DNA from: JBNKFQ01 sp050289385
Lineage (GTDB): Bacteria; Pseudomonadota; Gammaproteobacteria; Pseudomonadales; Porticoccaceae
Direction: 5' to 3'
NCBI GenBank assembly: GCA_050289385.1
Contig: JBNKFQ010000161.1
Coordinates: 1 to 28,147 of the forward strand
DNA length: 28,147 bases
Made by a program: the position numbers and the translations under genes
Notes under the pieces: generated by a model
Seen by the model: only the letters and a program-made list of their open reading frames with translations
Databases searched by the model: none
What the model was told of the DNA's origin: nothing
Shown: positions 22,201 through 28,147 of the stretch, in pieces
Position numbering within the stretch: position 1 is the first letter of the stretch
Layout of the letters: the number at the start of each line of letters is the position of its first letter

Positions 22201-25200
22201 CGTTGAAAGGCAGCTCCAATATGGCTGGTGTACAGTCGGTCGCCGAACTGGTCGGGCCGCTGGAGTACCTGGTTAAAGAGCTGTTCAGCTTTCAGGTGCC
22301 GACCGATGATGATTTGATCAAATTACTGCAGGACAGTTTGGCGGCGCTCGGCAAGCACTTGTCGACCATTGAAACGCCTGACGCCCCGGCATTGCCAGAG
22401 CTACCCGATCTGCTTGCGACTATCGAGCAGTTGCGTGGTCGTTTGGTGACGCCGTTGCTAATGGGTGAGGAGCCTTCTTCGGAACAGGAAAGTCAGTCGC
22501 CAAATCGCCGCGATCTGTTGGGTCTGATGTCAGAGGGTATCCATCGGGTTCTCGACATCCAGGAGCATCTGGCAGATTGGCGCAACGGTGGCAGTCGGCC
22601 TGAGTTGGAGCCGGTATTGCCGGAACTCGATGAATTGAGTCGAGCCGCGTCAAAAGCGGGAGAAGATTCGTTGGCAAGCTTGTCCTCCCGTTTGGGCGAC
22701 ACTATGGAGGTGGCGGGTTTCTCGACAGCCGGTCAGGACAGGGAATTGGCCACTGTCATTGAAACGGCCTACGAAAAATTACTCGAAATGATTGACTGTG
22801 TTGCGGTTGGCCAGGAGCTGCCCTCCGCAGAGCCGCATTTGAACGAACTGGATACCTGGATCGAGCAATTGCTGTTGTCATCTCCGGATGCAGAAAAACC
22901 GGACGCAGCAACGGCAGAAAACGAGATTGCAGAACCTGAAACAGACAGTTCACCGCAAAACGATGAAGCGATCGAAGTAACAGACCTTGAAACCTCAGAT
23001 CGCGACGTTGAAGATAACAAAGCCGTTTCTGCCGAAGCCCCGGCTACAGGGGTCGACAGCAAGGAATCAGAAGAATCCGAAAGCGAAGCATCAGTTGGTG
23101 TCGACAGTGAATTTAGGTCGGCGGATCAAGAGTCACTGGCAATATCAGAGCCTGCATCGCCCGATGCCAGGGCCGACGCTGAAGTCGAAGAACCAAATGT
23201 TGAAAGCCCTGAACTGAGCGAGTCCGATGGTGACCATGAGGACGCCGGGCTCACTGAAGCAACTGAGACGGACGGCCCCGCGGATGAGAGTCCGTTGCCA
23301 GTATTGAGAGTGCCCGCACCAGACAACCTTGAGGACGTTGATGCCGATATTCTGGCGACGTTCCTTGAGGAAACAGACGAATTGTTTGAAAGCATGGAGC
23401 AAGCTATCGACTCGTGGCAGCAGTCGCCAGAGGACCCCGAGCCTGCGGAGCAACTCAAGCGTGTTCTCCATACCTTTAAAGGCGGGGCGCGCATGGTAGG
23501 GCTGGTTTCCCTGGGGGAGTTTAGCCACAATTTTGAGAGCTGGCTGATAGAATCTGTGGATCGCGCCGATAGTGACGCAGACTTCTTCACCGATCTGGTG
23601 AAATGGCAAGACCAGTTGTTAAAACTGGTTGATCAGATTCGTCCGTCCGATGCGGACGGGTCGCAGCCCGATGAGCAGCTTTCAGCGCCCTTGGCTGATA
23701 CCGGTTCTGAACCGGATGCCACCGAATTGGAATCCAGGGCTGAGCCTCAAGCCTCAACGCAGTTGGTTACAGAGCTTCGCAATGTGATCGTGCCCACTAT
23801 CAAGCATGGGCTAACACCGGCCAATGACAGCAAGGTCAAGTCAGGCCCGCAGGAAATGGTCAAGGTGTCTGCCAACCTGCTGGATGACCTGGTGAACATG
23901 GTTGGCGAAACCAGTATTTCCCGTGGCCGGGTTGAACAGCAGATTAACGAGTTCAGTTTTTCACTGGAAGAGATGGACACGACCATACGTCGTTTGCAGG
24001 ACCAGGTGCGCCGGCTGGGCATGGAAACCGAAGCGCAGGTGATGTTCCGTCGCGAACAGCTCGAAGCCTCCAGTACGGCAGAGGGGTTTGACCCTCTCGA
24101 AATGGACCGATACTCCCAGTTACAGCAGTTGTCGCGTGCCTTGATGGAGTCTGCATCTGACTTGCAAGACTTGGCCAGTACCCTGACATTTAAATCCCGG
24201 GAAGCCGAATCGTTGCTGGTACAGCAGGGGCGTATCAACACGGATTTGCAGGAAGGGCTGATGCGGTCGCGCATGGTGCCATTCACTCGGCTGGTGCCAC
24301 GCTTGCGCAGGATCGTGCGACAGGTAAGCGGCGAACTGAACAAGGACGTTGAATTGCAACTGCTGAACGTAGAAGGCGAAATGGATCGCTCGGTACTGGA
24401 AAAGATGGTGCCGGCAATGGAACACATGCTGCGCAACGCCATTGACCATGGCATTGAAAGCAGTGACAAGCGCATTGCCGCGGGCAAGCCGGAAAAAGGC
24501 GTTATCAGTATAGATTTATCCCGGGAAGGTGGCGAAATTCTGATTCGTCTCAAAGACGATGGGCGCGGCCTTGATATATCTGCCATTCGCAAACAGGCGA
24601 TCAGTCAGCAGCTTATGGTGGAAGGCGCGCCATTGAGCGACCACGAAATAGTGCAGTTTATTCTGGAGCCCGGTTTCTCTACCTCCGACAAAGTGTCGCA
24701 AATTTCCGGTCGCGGCGTAGGTATGGACGTGGTAAACGCCGACGTTCGCCAACTCGGTGGTTCCATCGCTATCAGAAGTGAGGCAGGTAAAGGCACGGAA
24801 TTCGAAGTGCGATTGCCATTTACGGTATCCATAAACCGCGCCTTGATGATCGAAGTCGGGGAAGATCTGTACGCACTGCCGCTCAGCACCATTGACGGCC
24901 TGGTAAGCCTTTCTCCTTCAGAGCTGGAGCACTTCTATCGCAATCCGGACGCCAGCTACGAATACGGTGGCACCGAATACGGTATTCGCTATCTGGGTTC
25001 ACTGTTGCAAGAGGGTGCACCGCCACGCATCAGTGCCGAGCAAAGCAAGGTGCCACTGGTACTGGTTCGTTCTGAAAAACGCTCATACGCGGTTCAGGTA
25101 GATCATTTGGTGGGTAGCAGCGAGATTGTAGTAAAAACCCTCGGTACCCAGTTCAGTGTGGTTCCGGGCCTGTCCGGTGCAACTGTGTTGGGTGATGGCC

Positions 25201-25679
25201 GCGTCGTTGTTATTCTCGACCTGTTGGCATTGCTGCGTACCCAGAAAAGCCTGCCGGGCAAGGTGCATTGGCTGGAGGACACTTCTGTGGCAGACACAGC
25301 GGCTTCAGTACAAACGATTATGGTGGTGGACGATTCAGTAACGGTGCGCAAGGTTACCAGCCGTTTTCTCGAGCGCGAAGGCTTCAATGTACTTACCGCC
25401 AAAGATGGGGTGGATGCCATGCGATTGCTGCGTGACCACGACCCGGTTGTGATGTTGCTGGATATTGAAATGCCTCGCATGGATGGTTTCGAAGTGGCCA
25501 GTCGCTTGCGCTCGATGGCGCGTTTTCAGGATCTCCCGATTATAATGATCACGTCGCGCACCGGCGCCAAACACCGCGAGCGGGCATTGTCGCTCGGTGT
25601 TAATCACTATTTGGGTAAACCGTACCGCGAAGAGGATTTACTGCAGGCGATAGAAGAGCTGCGGACAGTAACCGCCTGA
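19284..25679 (+). CDS. chpA: ChpA, hybrid CheA-type histidine kinase of the Pil-Chp system
   Basis: 2131-residue kinase that phosphorylates PilG and PilH. From the N-terminus: an HPt-like domain with H53 (QVHGTLK), helical domains to about 600 without obvious phospho-histidine, then three clear HPt domains with H662 (HTLKGSGRM), H972 (HTLKGSSNM) and H1396 (HTFKGGARM). These are joined by long acidic Glu/Asp/Ser linkers, one with an 18-bp duplication (FEDTVFEDT). Next are a dimerisation region from about 1525 (VSANLLDDLVNMVGE), the ATPase domain (N-box MLRNAIDHG with N1718, DDGRGLD, SGRGVGMDVV at 1808), a CheW-like domain (about 1850-1985) and a receiver (D2016/D2017, phospho-acceptor D2060, K2112). 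It is shorter than Pseudomonas ChpA (about 2470). The GTG start follows gaggagagg. Confidence 0.96.
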   Translation: MTIENGNLRGLEWLVDEIEVSLRQAFEALDAYLKDSSDEPQIRFCQSYIHQVHGTLKIAECHGALLLAEEMEELVEALLQNSVPNAAEASEVLVQAILKLPTHIRQIVSTGKDQPAALISLLNDLRAVRGKSLLSEGPLFTPDMSSLSDSATSVRSSLLPDNEAFVELVKKLRQMYQMALLGLIRNADRDQNLSYIEKVFTRLYELSKGTAQNQLWRIALAVQEGIAHHSIQLSSAVKSLLRVLDREIRRLQQYGVASLQGEIPVELLKNLLYYVAHSNGETVRIREVTESFRLERALPTGTFSSNTALTPELEPDTVKAIAATLTQELEAAKELATRYQQEGCLEDSLVDELNSVLGRMADTLAFVGQTAMSQPLVEVRGQIRAEISNHGKLDENCLNSIAAQLVDTESLLEGWTSTGSIENQGDQASIELARAHDSLLRETRNGLEKVKECIVEYISSQWDNHFLERSPQMLLEIRGALLMMSLERAAAVLDVARSYIEDQLLTAGAIPDWATLDHLADAITSIEYYLEAHGESSDAESGAILAAAEKSAGVIRGDDTSQPVDSSDDLELLDGQEHLTTEDIDLSSPITEAPQETLGEEQDLAVDAGAEPAPSFEVDDELVDVFVEEATDVLENLAGLMPVWLEDITSKDVLVEIRRGFHTLKGSGRMVGAERIGELAWSVEYLLNRSVDGLTAVTEDITSLVATACDQVSVLLESFKARQVEPDPARVDELIARAELLAKGEEAPPESSPEVSLEEQNPASEDVAEPEFSIELDVEEVDILPSVELATGVAEAGQSIDTVREQPDELEPESRFASEPEAQPAVCDSEPNNEQTDELEDNYLAELPEEDSLESEPLPDVSLQEQSTAEPESAEDSVFEDTVFEDTAIEHTGFAKEPEFDASELEQPELEQAESEETVFEEPGVEKDDDLLEIFTEEACYHLESIADFLAECEREAPIYPPPTSSMQRALHTLKGSSNMAGVQSVAELVGPLEYLVKELFSFQVPTDDDLIKLLQDSLAALGKHLSTIETPDAPALPELPDLLATIEQLRGRLVTPLLMGEEPSSEQESQSPNRRDLLGLMSEGIHRVLDIQEHLADWRNGGSRPELEPVLPELDELSRAASKAGEDSLASLSSRLGDTMEVAGFSTAGQDRELATVIETAYEKLLEMIDCVAVGQELPSAEPHLNELDTWIEQLLLSSPDAEKPDAATAENEIAEPETDSSPQNDEAIEVTDLETSDRDVEDNKAVSAEAPATGVDSKESEESESEASVGVDSEFRSADQESLAISEPASPDARADAEVEEPNVESPELSESDGDHEDAGLTEATETDGPADESPLPVLRVPAPDNLEDVDADILATFLEETDELFESMEQAIDSWQQSPEDPEPAEQLKRVLHTFKGGARMVGLVSLGEFSHNFESWLIESVDRADSDADFFTDLVKWQDQLLKLVDQIRPSDADGSQPDEQLSAPLADTGSEPDATELESRAEPQASTQLVTELRNVIVPTIKHGLTPANDSKVKSGPQEMVKVSANLLDDLVNMVGETSISRGRVEQQINEFSFSLEEMDTTIRRLQDQVRRLGMETEAQVMFRREQLEASSTAEGFDPLEMDRYSQLQQLSRALMESASDLQDLASTLTFKSREAESLLVQQGRINTDLQEGLMRSRMVPFTRLVPRLRRIVRQVSGELNKDVELQLLNVEGEMDRSVLEKMVPAMEHMLRNAIDHGIESSDKRIAAGKPEKGVISIDLSREGGEILIRLKDDGRGLDISAIRKQAISQQLMVEGAPLSDHEIVQFILEPGFSTSDKVSQISGRGVGMDVVNADVRQLGGSIAIRSEAGKGTEFEVRLPFTVSINRALMIEVGEDLYALPLSTIDGLVSLSPSELEHFYRNPDASYEYGGTEYGIRYLGSLLQEGAPPRISAEQSKVPLVLVRSEKRSYAVQVDHLVGSSEIVVKTLGTQFSVVPGLSGATVLGDGRVVVILDLLALLRTQKSLPGKVHWLEDTSVADTAASVQTIMVVDDSVTVRKVTSRFLEREGFNVLTAKDGVDAMRLLRDHDPVVMLLDIEMPRMDGFEVASRLRSMARFQDLPIIMITSRTGAKHRERALSLGVNHYLGKPYREEDLLQAIEELRTVTA

Positions 25680-25706
25680 CGGGCTAAAGAGTCTATTGGT
25701 AAAACC

Positions 25707-26198
25707 ATGAATACAAGTCAAATGCTTAAAAATCCGGAACAGCTCGTGTCCTTTGTCGACAGCTTGCTGGTTCCCGTCGTTGATATCATGTTGTTGTTGC
25801 CGGTGTCAGCTATGGCAGAGGTGATAGACAAGGTTGAATTCAGTGATGCCAGTGGTGAGCGCGAAACCGGGCATTATGGTCTTATCGAGTGGCGTGAGCA
25901 AACCATTCCGCTGGTGTCTATAGAGGCATTTACCGGTGGTCAGGCGCCAGACCTGGACGAACAAGTGCGCTTTGCCGTGCTCAAGGCCTTTGGTGAAGAT
26001 GCCGAAGTGGAATTTTATGCATTGGTGATTCAGGGCTATCCCCGCAGCACACGAGTTACACCAACCACTGACCTTCGGCCCGATGCCAGCCGAGAAGAAC
26101 AACCGCCAGGTATATTGATGTATGCCATGCTTGATGAACAGCCAGCGGCAATACCCGATCTTGCTTATGTCGAGAGTCAGCTAACAGTTAACGATTGA
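25707..26198 (+). CDS. chpC: ChpC, CheW-like accessory coupling protein
   Basis: 163-residue protein with a divergent CheW domain. Recognisable parts are VVDIMLLLPVSAMAEVIDKVEF, GLIEWREQTIPLVSIEAF and a strand-rich middle, RFAVLKAFGEDAEVEFYALVIQGYP. It follows chpA by 27 nt, the place of chpC in Pseudomonas once chpB is left out. In that system ChpC is a second adaptor that may connect other receptors to ChpA, with a milder phenotype than PilI. ATG at 25707 is preceded by ggtaaaacc, a weak ribosome site. A hairpin (26228-26247) follows 29 nt after its stop, so the chemosensory operon probably ends here. Confidence 0.85.
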   Translation: MNTSQMLKNPEQLVSFVDSLLVPVVDIMLLLPVSAMAEVIDKVEFSDASGERETGHYGLIEWREQTIPLVSIEAFTGGQAPDLDEQVRFAVLKAFGEDAEVEFYALVIQGYPRSTRVTPTTDLRPDASREEQPPGILMYAMLDEQPAAIPDLAYVESQLTVND

Positions 26199-26227
26199 AT
26201 TTGCGCGGTTATGGGTAAATTTGCATT

Positions 26228-26247
26228 TTCAGGTGTTTTCACCTGAA
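26228..26247 (+). terminator. Hairpin after chpC
   Basis: ttcaggtg (26228-26235) and cacctgaa (26240-26247) form a perfect 8-bp stem with a TTTT loop, 29 nt past the chpC stop. No proper T-run follows, so it may slow or protect the transcript end rather than terminate strictly. Confidence 0.5.
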
Positions 26248-26262
26248 GGTGTTTGGCCGCAC

Positions 26263-26290
26263 GGTTCCCTATTCCCCATCCCCATTCCCT
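26263..26290. repeat. Near-heptamer pyrimidine tandem (single arm)
   Basis: The words ttccc, tattccc, catcccc and attccct follow one another with a period of 7 (one unit of 6). This resembles one arm of the heptamer elements A-C, but I find no complementary arm close by. It lies in the 158-nt gap between chpC and the sigma-factor gene. Confidence 0.5.
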
Positions 26291-26356
26291 GCTCCAAAGG
26301 GTGACCCCCATCCTGAGCCGTGTACTATATAGAAGGGTAACAAAGGGTGTACCCGG

Positions 26357-26944
26357 GTGGGTTCTGTGCGCAAGGGCAAAATTGTCCCATTGTTTGATCA
26401 AGATGAAACCAGGCAGCAAGCGCTGGACCGGCTGTTCAACGAACACGGTGACGCTCTGCGCAGATTTTTGCGCGTGAGAATGGGCCGCGACAGTGATCTG
26501 GAAGATATCGTACAAGAGGTTTTTATTCGCCTCGCCCGCCTTGATGATCTGAGCCGACGTATGCCCGCCGGTTCTGCCAGTAATCGTTCCTTTATTTTCG
26601 CTGTGGCCAATAACCTTACGGTTGACCTGGAGCGTCATCGGCGCGTCAGATACCAATACCAGGAGCAGCAGCAAGCGAAGATTAACGAGGAAGACGAACA
26701 GTTTGACATCACTCCGGAATCCATCGCTCTGGCGAGCGAGGAATTACAGCAGATAAAAGAGGTAATCATAAACCTCGACCCGAACTGGCGTGACGCATTT
26801 ATTCTCAATCGGTTCCAGTACAAAAGCTATCGGGAAATTGCCGCGGAAATGGGTGTCACCGTCAAACAGGTGGAAAACTATATGAAAAATGCCCTGTTGC
26901 GTTTGCGTGAAGCCGCTCTGGATATGAAAGGAGAAGAGCAATGA
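26357..26944 (+). CDS. ECF RNA polymerase sigma factor (FecI-like)
   Basis: 195-residue sigma-70-family factor. Region 2 is about 24-98 (RLFNEHGDALRRFLRVRMG, DLEDIVQEVFIRLARL, FIFAVANNLTVDLERHRR) and region 4 about 128-187 (WRDAFILNRFQYKSYREIA, with the recognition helix in VTVKQVENYMKNALLRLREA). It overlaps the downstream FecR-type gene by ATGA, the standard layout in which a membrane FecR protein holds or activates the sigma factor until a TonB-dependent receptor signals ligand uptake. The start is GTG at 26357; a GTG at 26366 (VRKGKIV) is an alternative. It is somewhat longer than typical FecI, through its N-terminus and the Gln/Glu-rich linker between regions 2 and 4. The signal (iron chelate, vitamin or glycan) cannot be read from the protein. 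Confidence 0.92.
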   Translation: MGSVRKGKIVPLFDQDETRQQALDRLFNEHGDALRRFLRVRMGRDSDLEDIVQEVFIRLARLDDLSRRMPAGSASNRSFIFAVANNLTVDLERHRRVRYQYQEQQQAKINEEDEQFDITPESIALASEELQQIKEVIINLDPNWRDAFILNRFQYKSYREIAAEMGVTVKQVENYMKNALLRLREAALDMKGEEQ

Positions 26945-27999
26945 GCGTTGCCAAACTGAGAGGTCTCCGCGCCTGTCGCCAGAGAGTGGCAGCTGATGTG
27001 GCGCGCTTGTTTTCCGGTGCGTTGTCACGGTCGGAAGAGGTTGAACTCGAAAAAAGGCGCGAGGAACAAAGAGAATACCAGGAAAATTTCCTTGCCACAG
27101 TTCAGTTGCTTGCAGATTTGCAACCGCTGGCAAACGACCCGGATTTGCGGGCCATTGTTGGGCAGGGCAGAGCACAGGAAAACGTTTTTAAGCCACAAAA
27201 TTTCTGGACCAAATATGCGTTGGCCGCCACAGTACTGTTAGCTGGAGCCATTGGATTTTATGGTTTGCAGCAACCGGATTCGACAGAAAGTGAAATTACC
27301 CGATTTGCTACCCGTGTCGGTGAACAGAAGTCCATAGATCTGCTGGATGGCAGTGCGCTCTTTTTAAATACGGGAACGCGATTGCTGGTTGAGTTTACGT
27401 CGGATTCTCGCAGGGTTATTTTGGAGCGGGGTGAAGTGTATTTTGATATAGCCGGTGATCCAGAGCGAGTATTTACGATAGATTTGGGCGTACGTTCGGT
27501 AAGTGTTTTAGGAACTGAATTCAACATTCTCAAATCGCCCAAAAAAATTACCCTGGCGGTTGTTGAGGGTGAAGTTTCGATTCATGGTCAGGAGGAAACA
27601 GCCTCAGCAAAAGTGCCACTGCTTGAACCGTTGAAAGGCGAAACAATACAGCTTCAGTCAGCACCTCAACATCGCGTGAGGGCGGGCACAGTTGCAGAAT
27701 TCGATACGGAACAACAGAAACTATCCGCTTACGTGCCAACTAATATTCAGCAATTTCGAAATTGGCGCACAGGTGTTATTCGTTTTGATGCGGTGCCTCT
27801 GGCTAAAGTAGTACAGGAACTGAATCGTTATTCCGCTAAAAAAATCCTGATCGAAGACGCGTCGATAATGGGTATGAAGTTATATGCAACGGTTAGAGTG
27901 AACGAGCTTAATATGGCGATGACGGTTTTGGAGCATACGCTTCCGGTGCGAATAACACATTACTTTGATCGGATTGTGATTGAAGCTCGGGAAAAATAG
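26941..27999 (+). CDS. FecR-family transmembrane sigma regulator
   Basis: 352-residue inner-membrane regulator. The cytoplasmic N-terminus (1-90) is helical and charged and should bind the sigma factor. One transmembrane helix lies at 91-109 (YALAATVLLAGAIGFYGL). The periplasmic FecR domain covers about 120-215 (TRVGEQKSIDLLDGSALFLNTGT, RRVILERGEVYFDIAGD, VLGTEFNI). The C-terminal part (about 285-350: FDAVPLAKVVQELNRYSAKKI, and VLEHTLPVRITHYF) resembles the STN-like domain that contacts the N-terminal extension of a TonB-dependent transducer. Its ATG overlaps the sigma stop (ATGA), so the pair is translationally coupled. The following gene would be the expected receptor. Confidence 0.93.
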   Translation: MSVAKLRGLRACRQRVAADVARLFSGALSRSEEVELEKRREEQREYQENFLATVQLLADLQPLANDPDLRAIVGQGRAQENVFKPQNFWTKYALAATVLLAGAIGFYGLQQPDSTESEITRFATRVGEQKSIDLLDGSALFLNTGTRLLVEFTSDSRRVILERGEVYFDIAGDPERVFTIDLGVRSVSVLGTEFNILKSPKKITLAVVEGEVSIHGQEETASAKVPLLEPLKGETIQLQSAPQHRVRAGTVAEFDTEQQKLSAYVPTNIQQFRNWRTGVIRFDAVPLAKVVQELNRYSAKKILIEDASIMGMKLYATVRVNELNMAMTVLEHTLPVRITHYFDRIVIEAREK

Positions 28000-28129
28000 C
28001 AGGGTAAATTAATTGTTTACATTTTGTAATATTCAGAGTGAGCTGCCAGGGCTGATACGTGATCTTTACAGGAGCTGAAAACATTTCAATTCCATGTGAT
28101 AAAGATTACACAGTAGAGGTGGGACAAAG

Positions 28130-28147
28130 ATGAAGAAAATTTTAACT
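28130..28147 (+). CDS. Start of a further gene, probably the TonB-dependent receptor (partial)
   Basis: ATG at 28130 with a good Shine-Dalgarno (gaggtggg, 28115-28122) opens a frame beginning MKKILT at the right edge. A Lys-Lys start fits a signal peptide, and a TonB-dependent outer-membrane receptor is the usual third member after an ECF sigma and FecR pair. Only six codons are visible, so the product is inferred from position alone. The 130-nt gap upstream is AT-rich and may carry a sigma-controlled promoter. Confidence 0.45.

Noticed and set aside
28000..28129. AT-rich palindromic words (gtaaattaattgtttac, ttacattttgtaa) before the last gene
   Set aside because: They could be operator sites, but the symmetry is short and AT-rich sequence yields such words often; no matching consensus could be assigned.

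Overview
The window looks like a chromosomal segment of a gammaproteobacterium. The order hemW-rdgB-DUF4426-metW-metX, yggT-proC-yggS, pilT-pilU, ruvX-yqgE-tonB-gshB-pilGHIJ-chpA-chpC is the one I know from Pseudomonas. The spacer repeats, the M14 peptidase and the FecI/FecR-type pair at the right edge suggest a marine Cellvibrionales-like relative rather than Pseudomonas itself. That placement is inference from gene content and synteny only.

Layout. Positions 1-138 hold the start of a sigma-factor gene running off the left edge. Positions 205-984 are gene-poor and carry a broken IS91-type transposase tail. A cytosolic-carboxypeptidase-like M14 peptidase (+) converges on a YjdF/DUF2238 membrane protein (-). 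From 2924 to 9400 the minus strand carries two housekeeping groups. One is metX-metW-DUF4426-rdgB-hemW, packed with overlaps (methionine synthesis, nucleotide sanitation, haem trafficking). The other is yggS-proC-yggT, whose genes are separated by repeat-filled spacers. yggS diverges from pilT-pilU (+), the twitching retraction ATPases, which converge on gshB-tonB-yqgE-ruvX (-). From gshB divergently runs the type IV pilus chemosensory operon pilG-pilH-pilI-pilJ-chpA-chpC (+), followed by an ECF sigma/FecR pair (+) and the first codons of a further gene, probably a TonB-dependent receptor.

How it works together. PilJ (receptor), PilI and ChpC (CheW-type couplers), ChpA (multi-HPt histidine kinase) and PilG/PilH (receivers) form a Pil-Chp pathway that would set pilus motor output, with PilT/PilU retracting pili. 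The adaptation genes pilK (CheR-type) and chpB (CheB-type), which flank chpA in Pseudomonas, are absent from this cluster. PilJ carries an unusual acidic C-terminal tail of about 118 residues.

Most unusual signal. Several minus-strand genes are followed within about 3-9 nt of their stop codon by an inverted-repeat element. Three of these (8541-8699, 12196-12338, 13000-13123) share an architecture of arms built from short tandem units of about 7 nt around a core of 75-107 nt, yet each uses a different repeat word. The cores of the first two share an 18/21-nt match in opposite orientation, so they look like one element family whose arms have changed while staying self-complementary. A separate 157-bp nested palindrome with perfect 22-bp ends lies between proC and yggT and supplies the proC stop codon.
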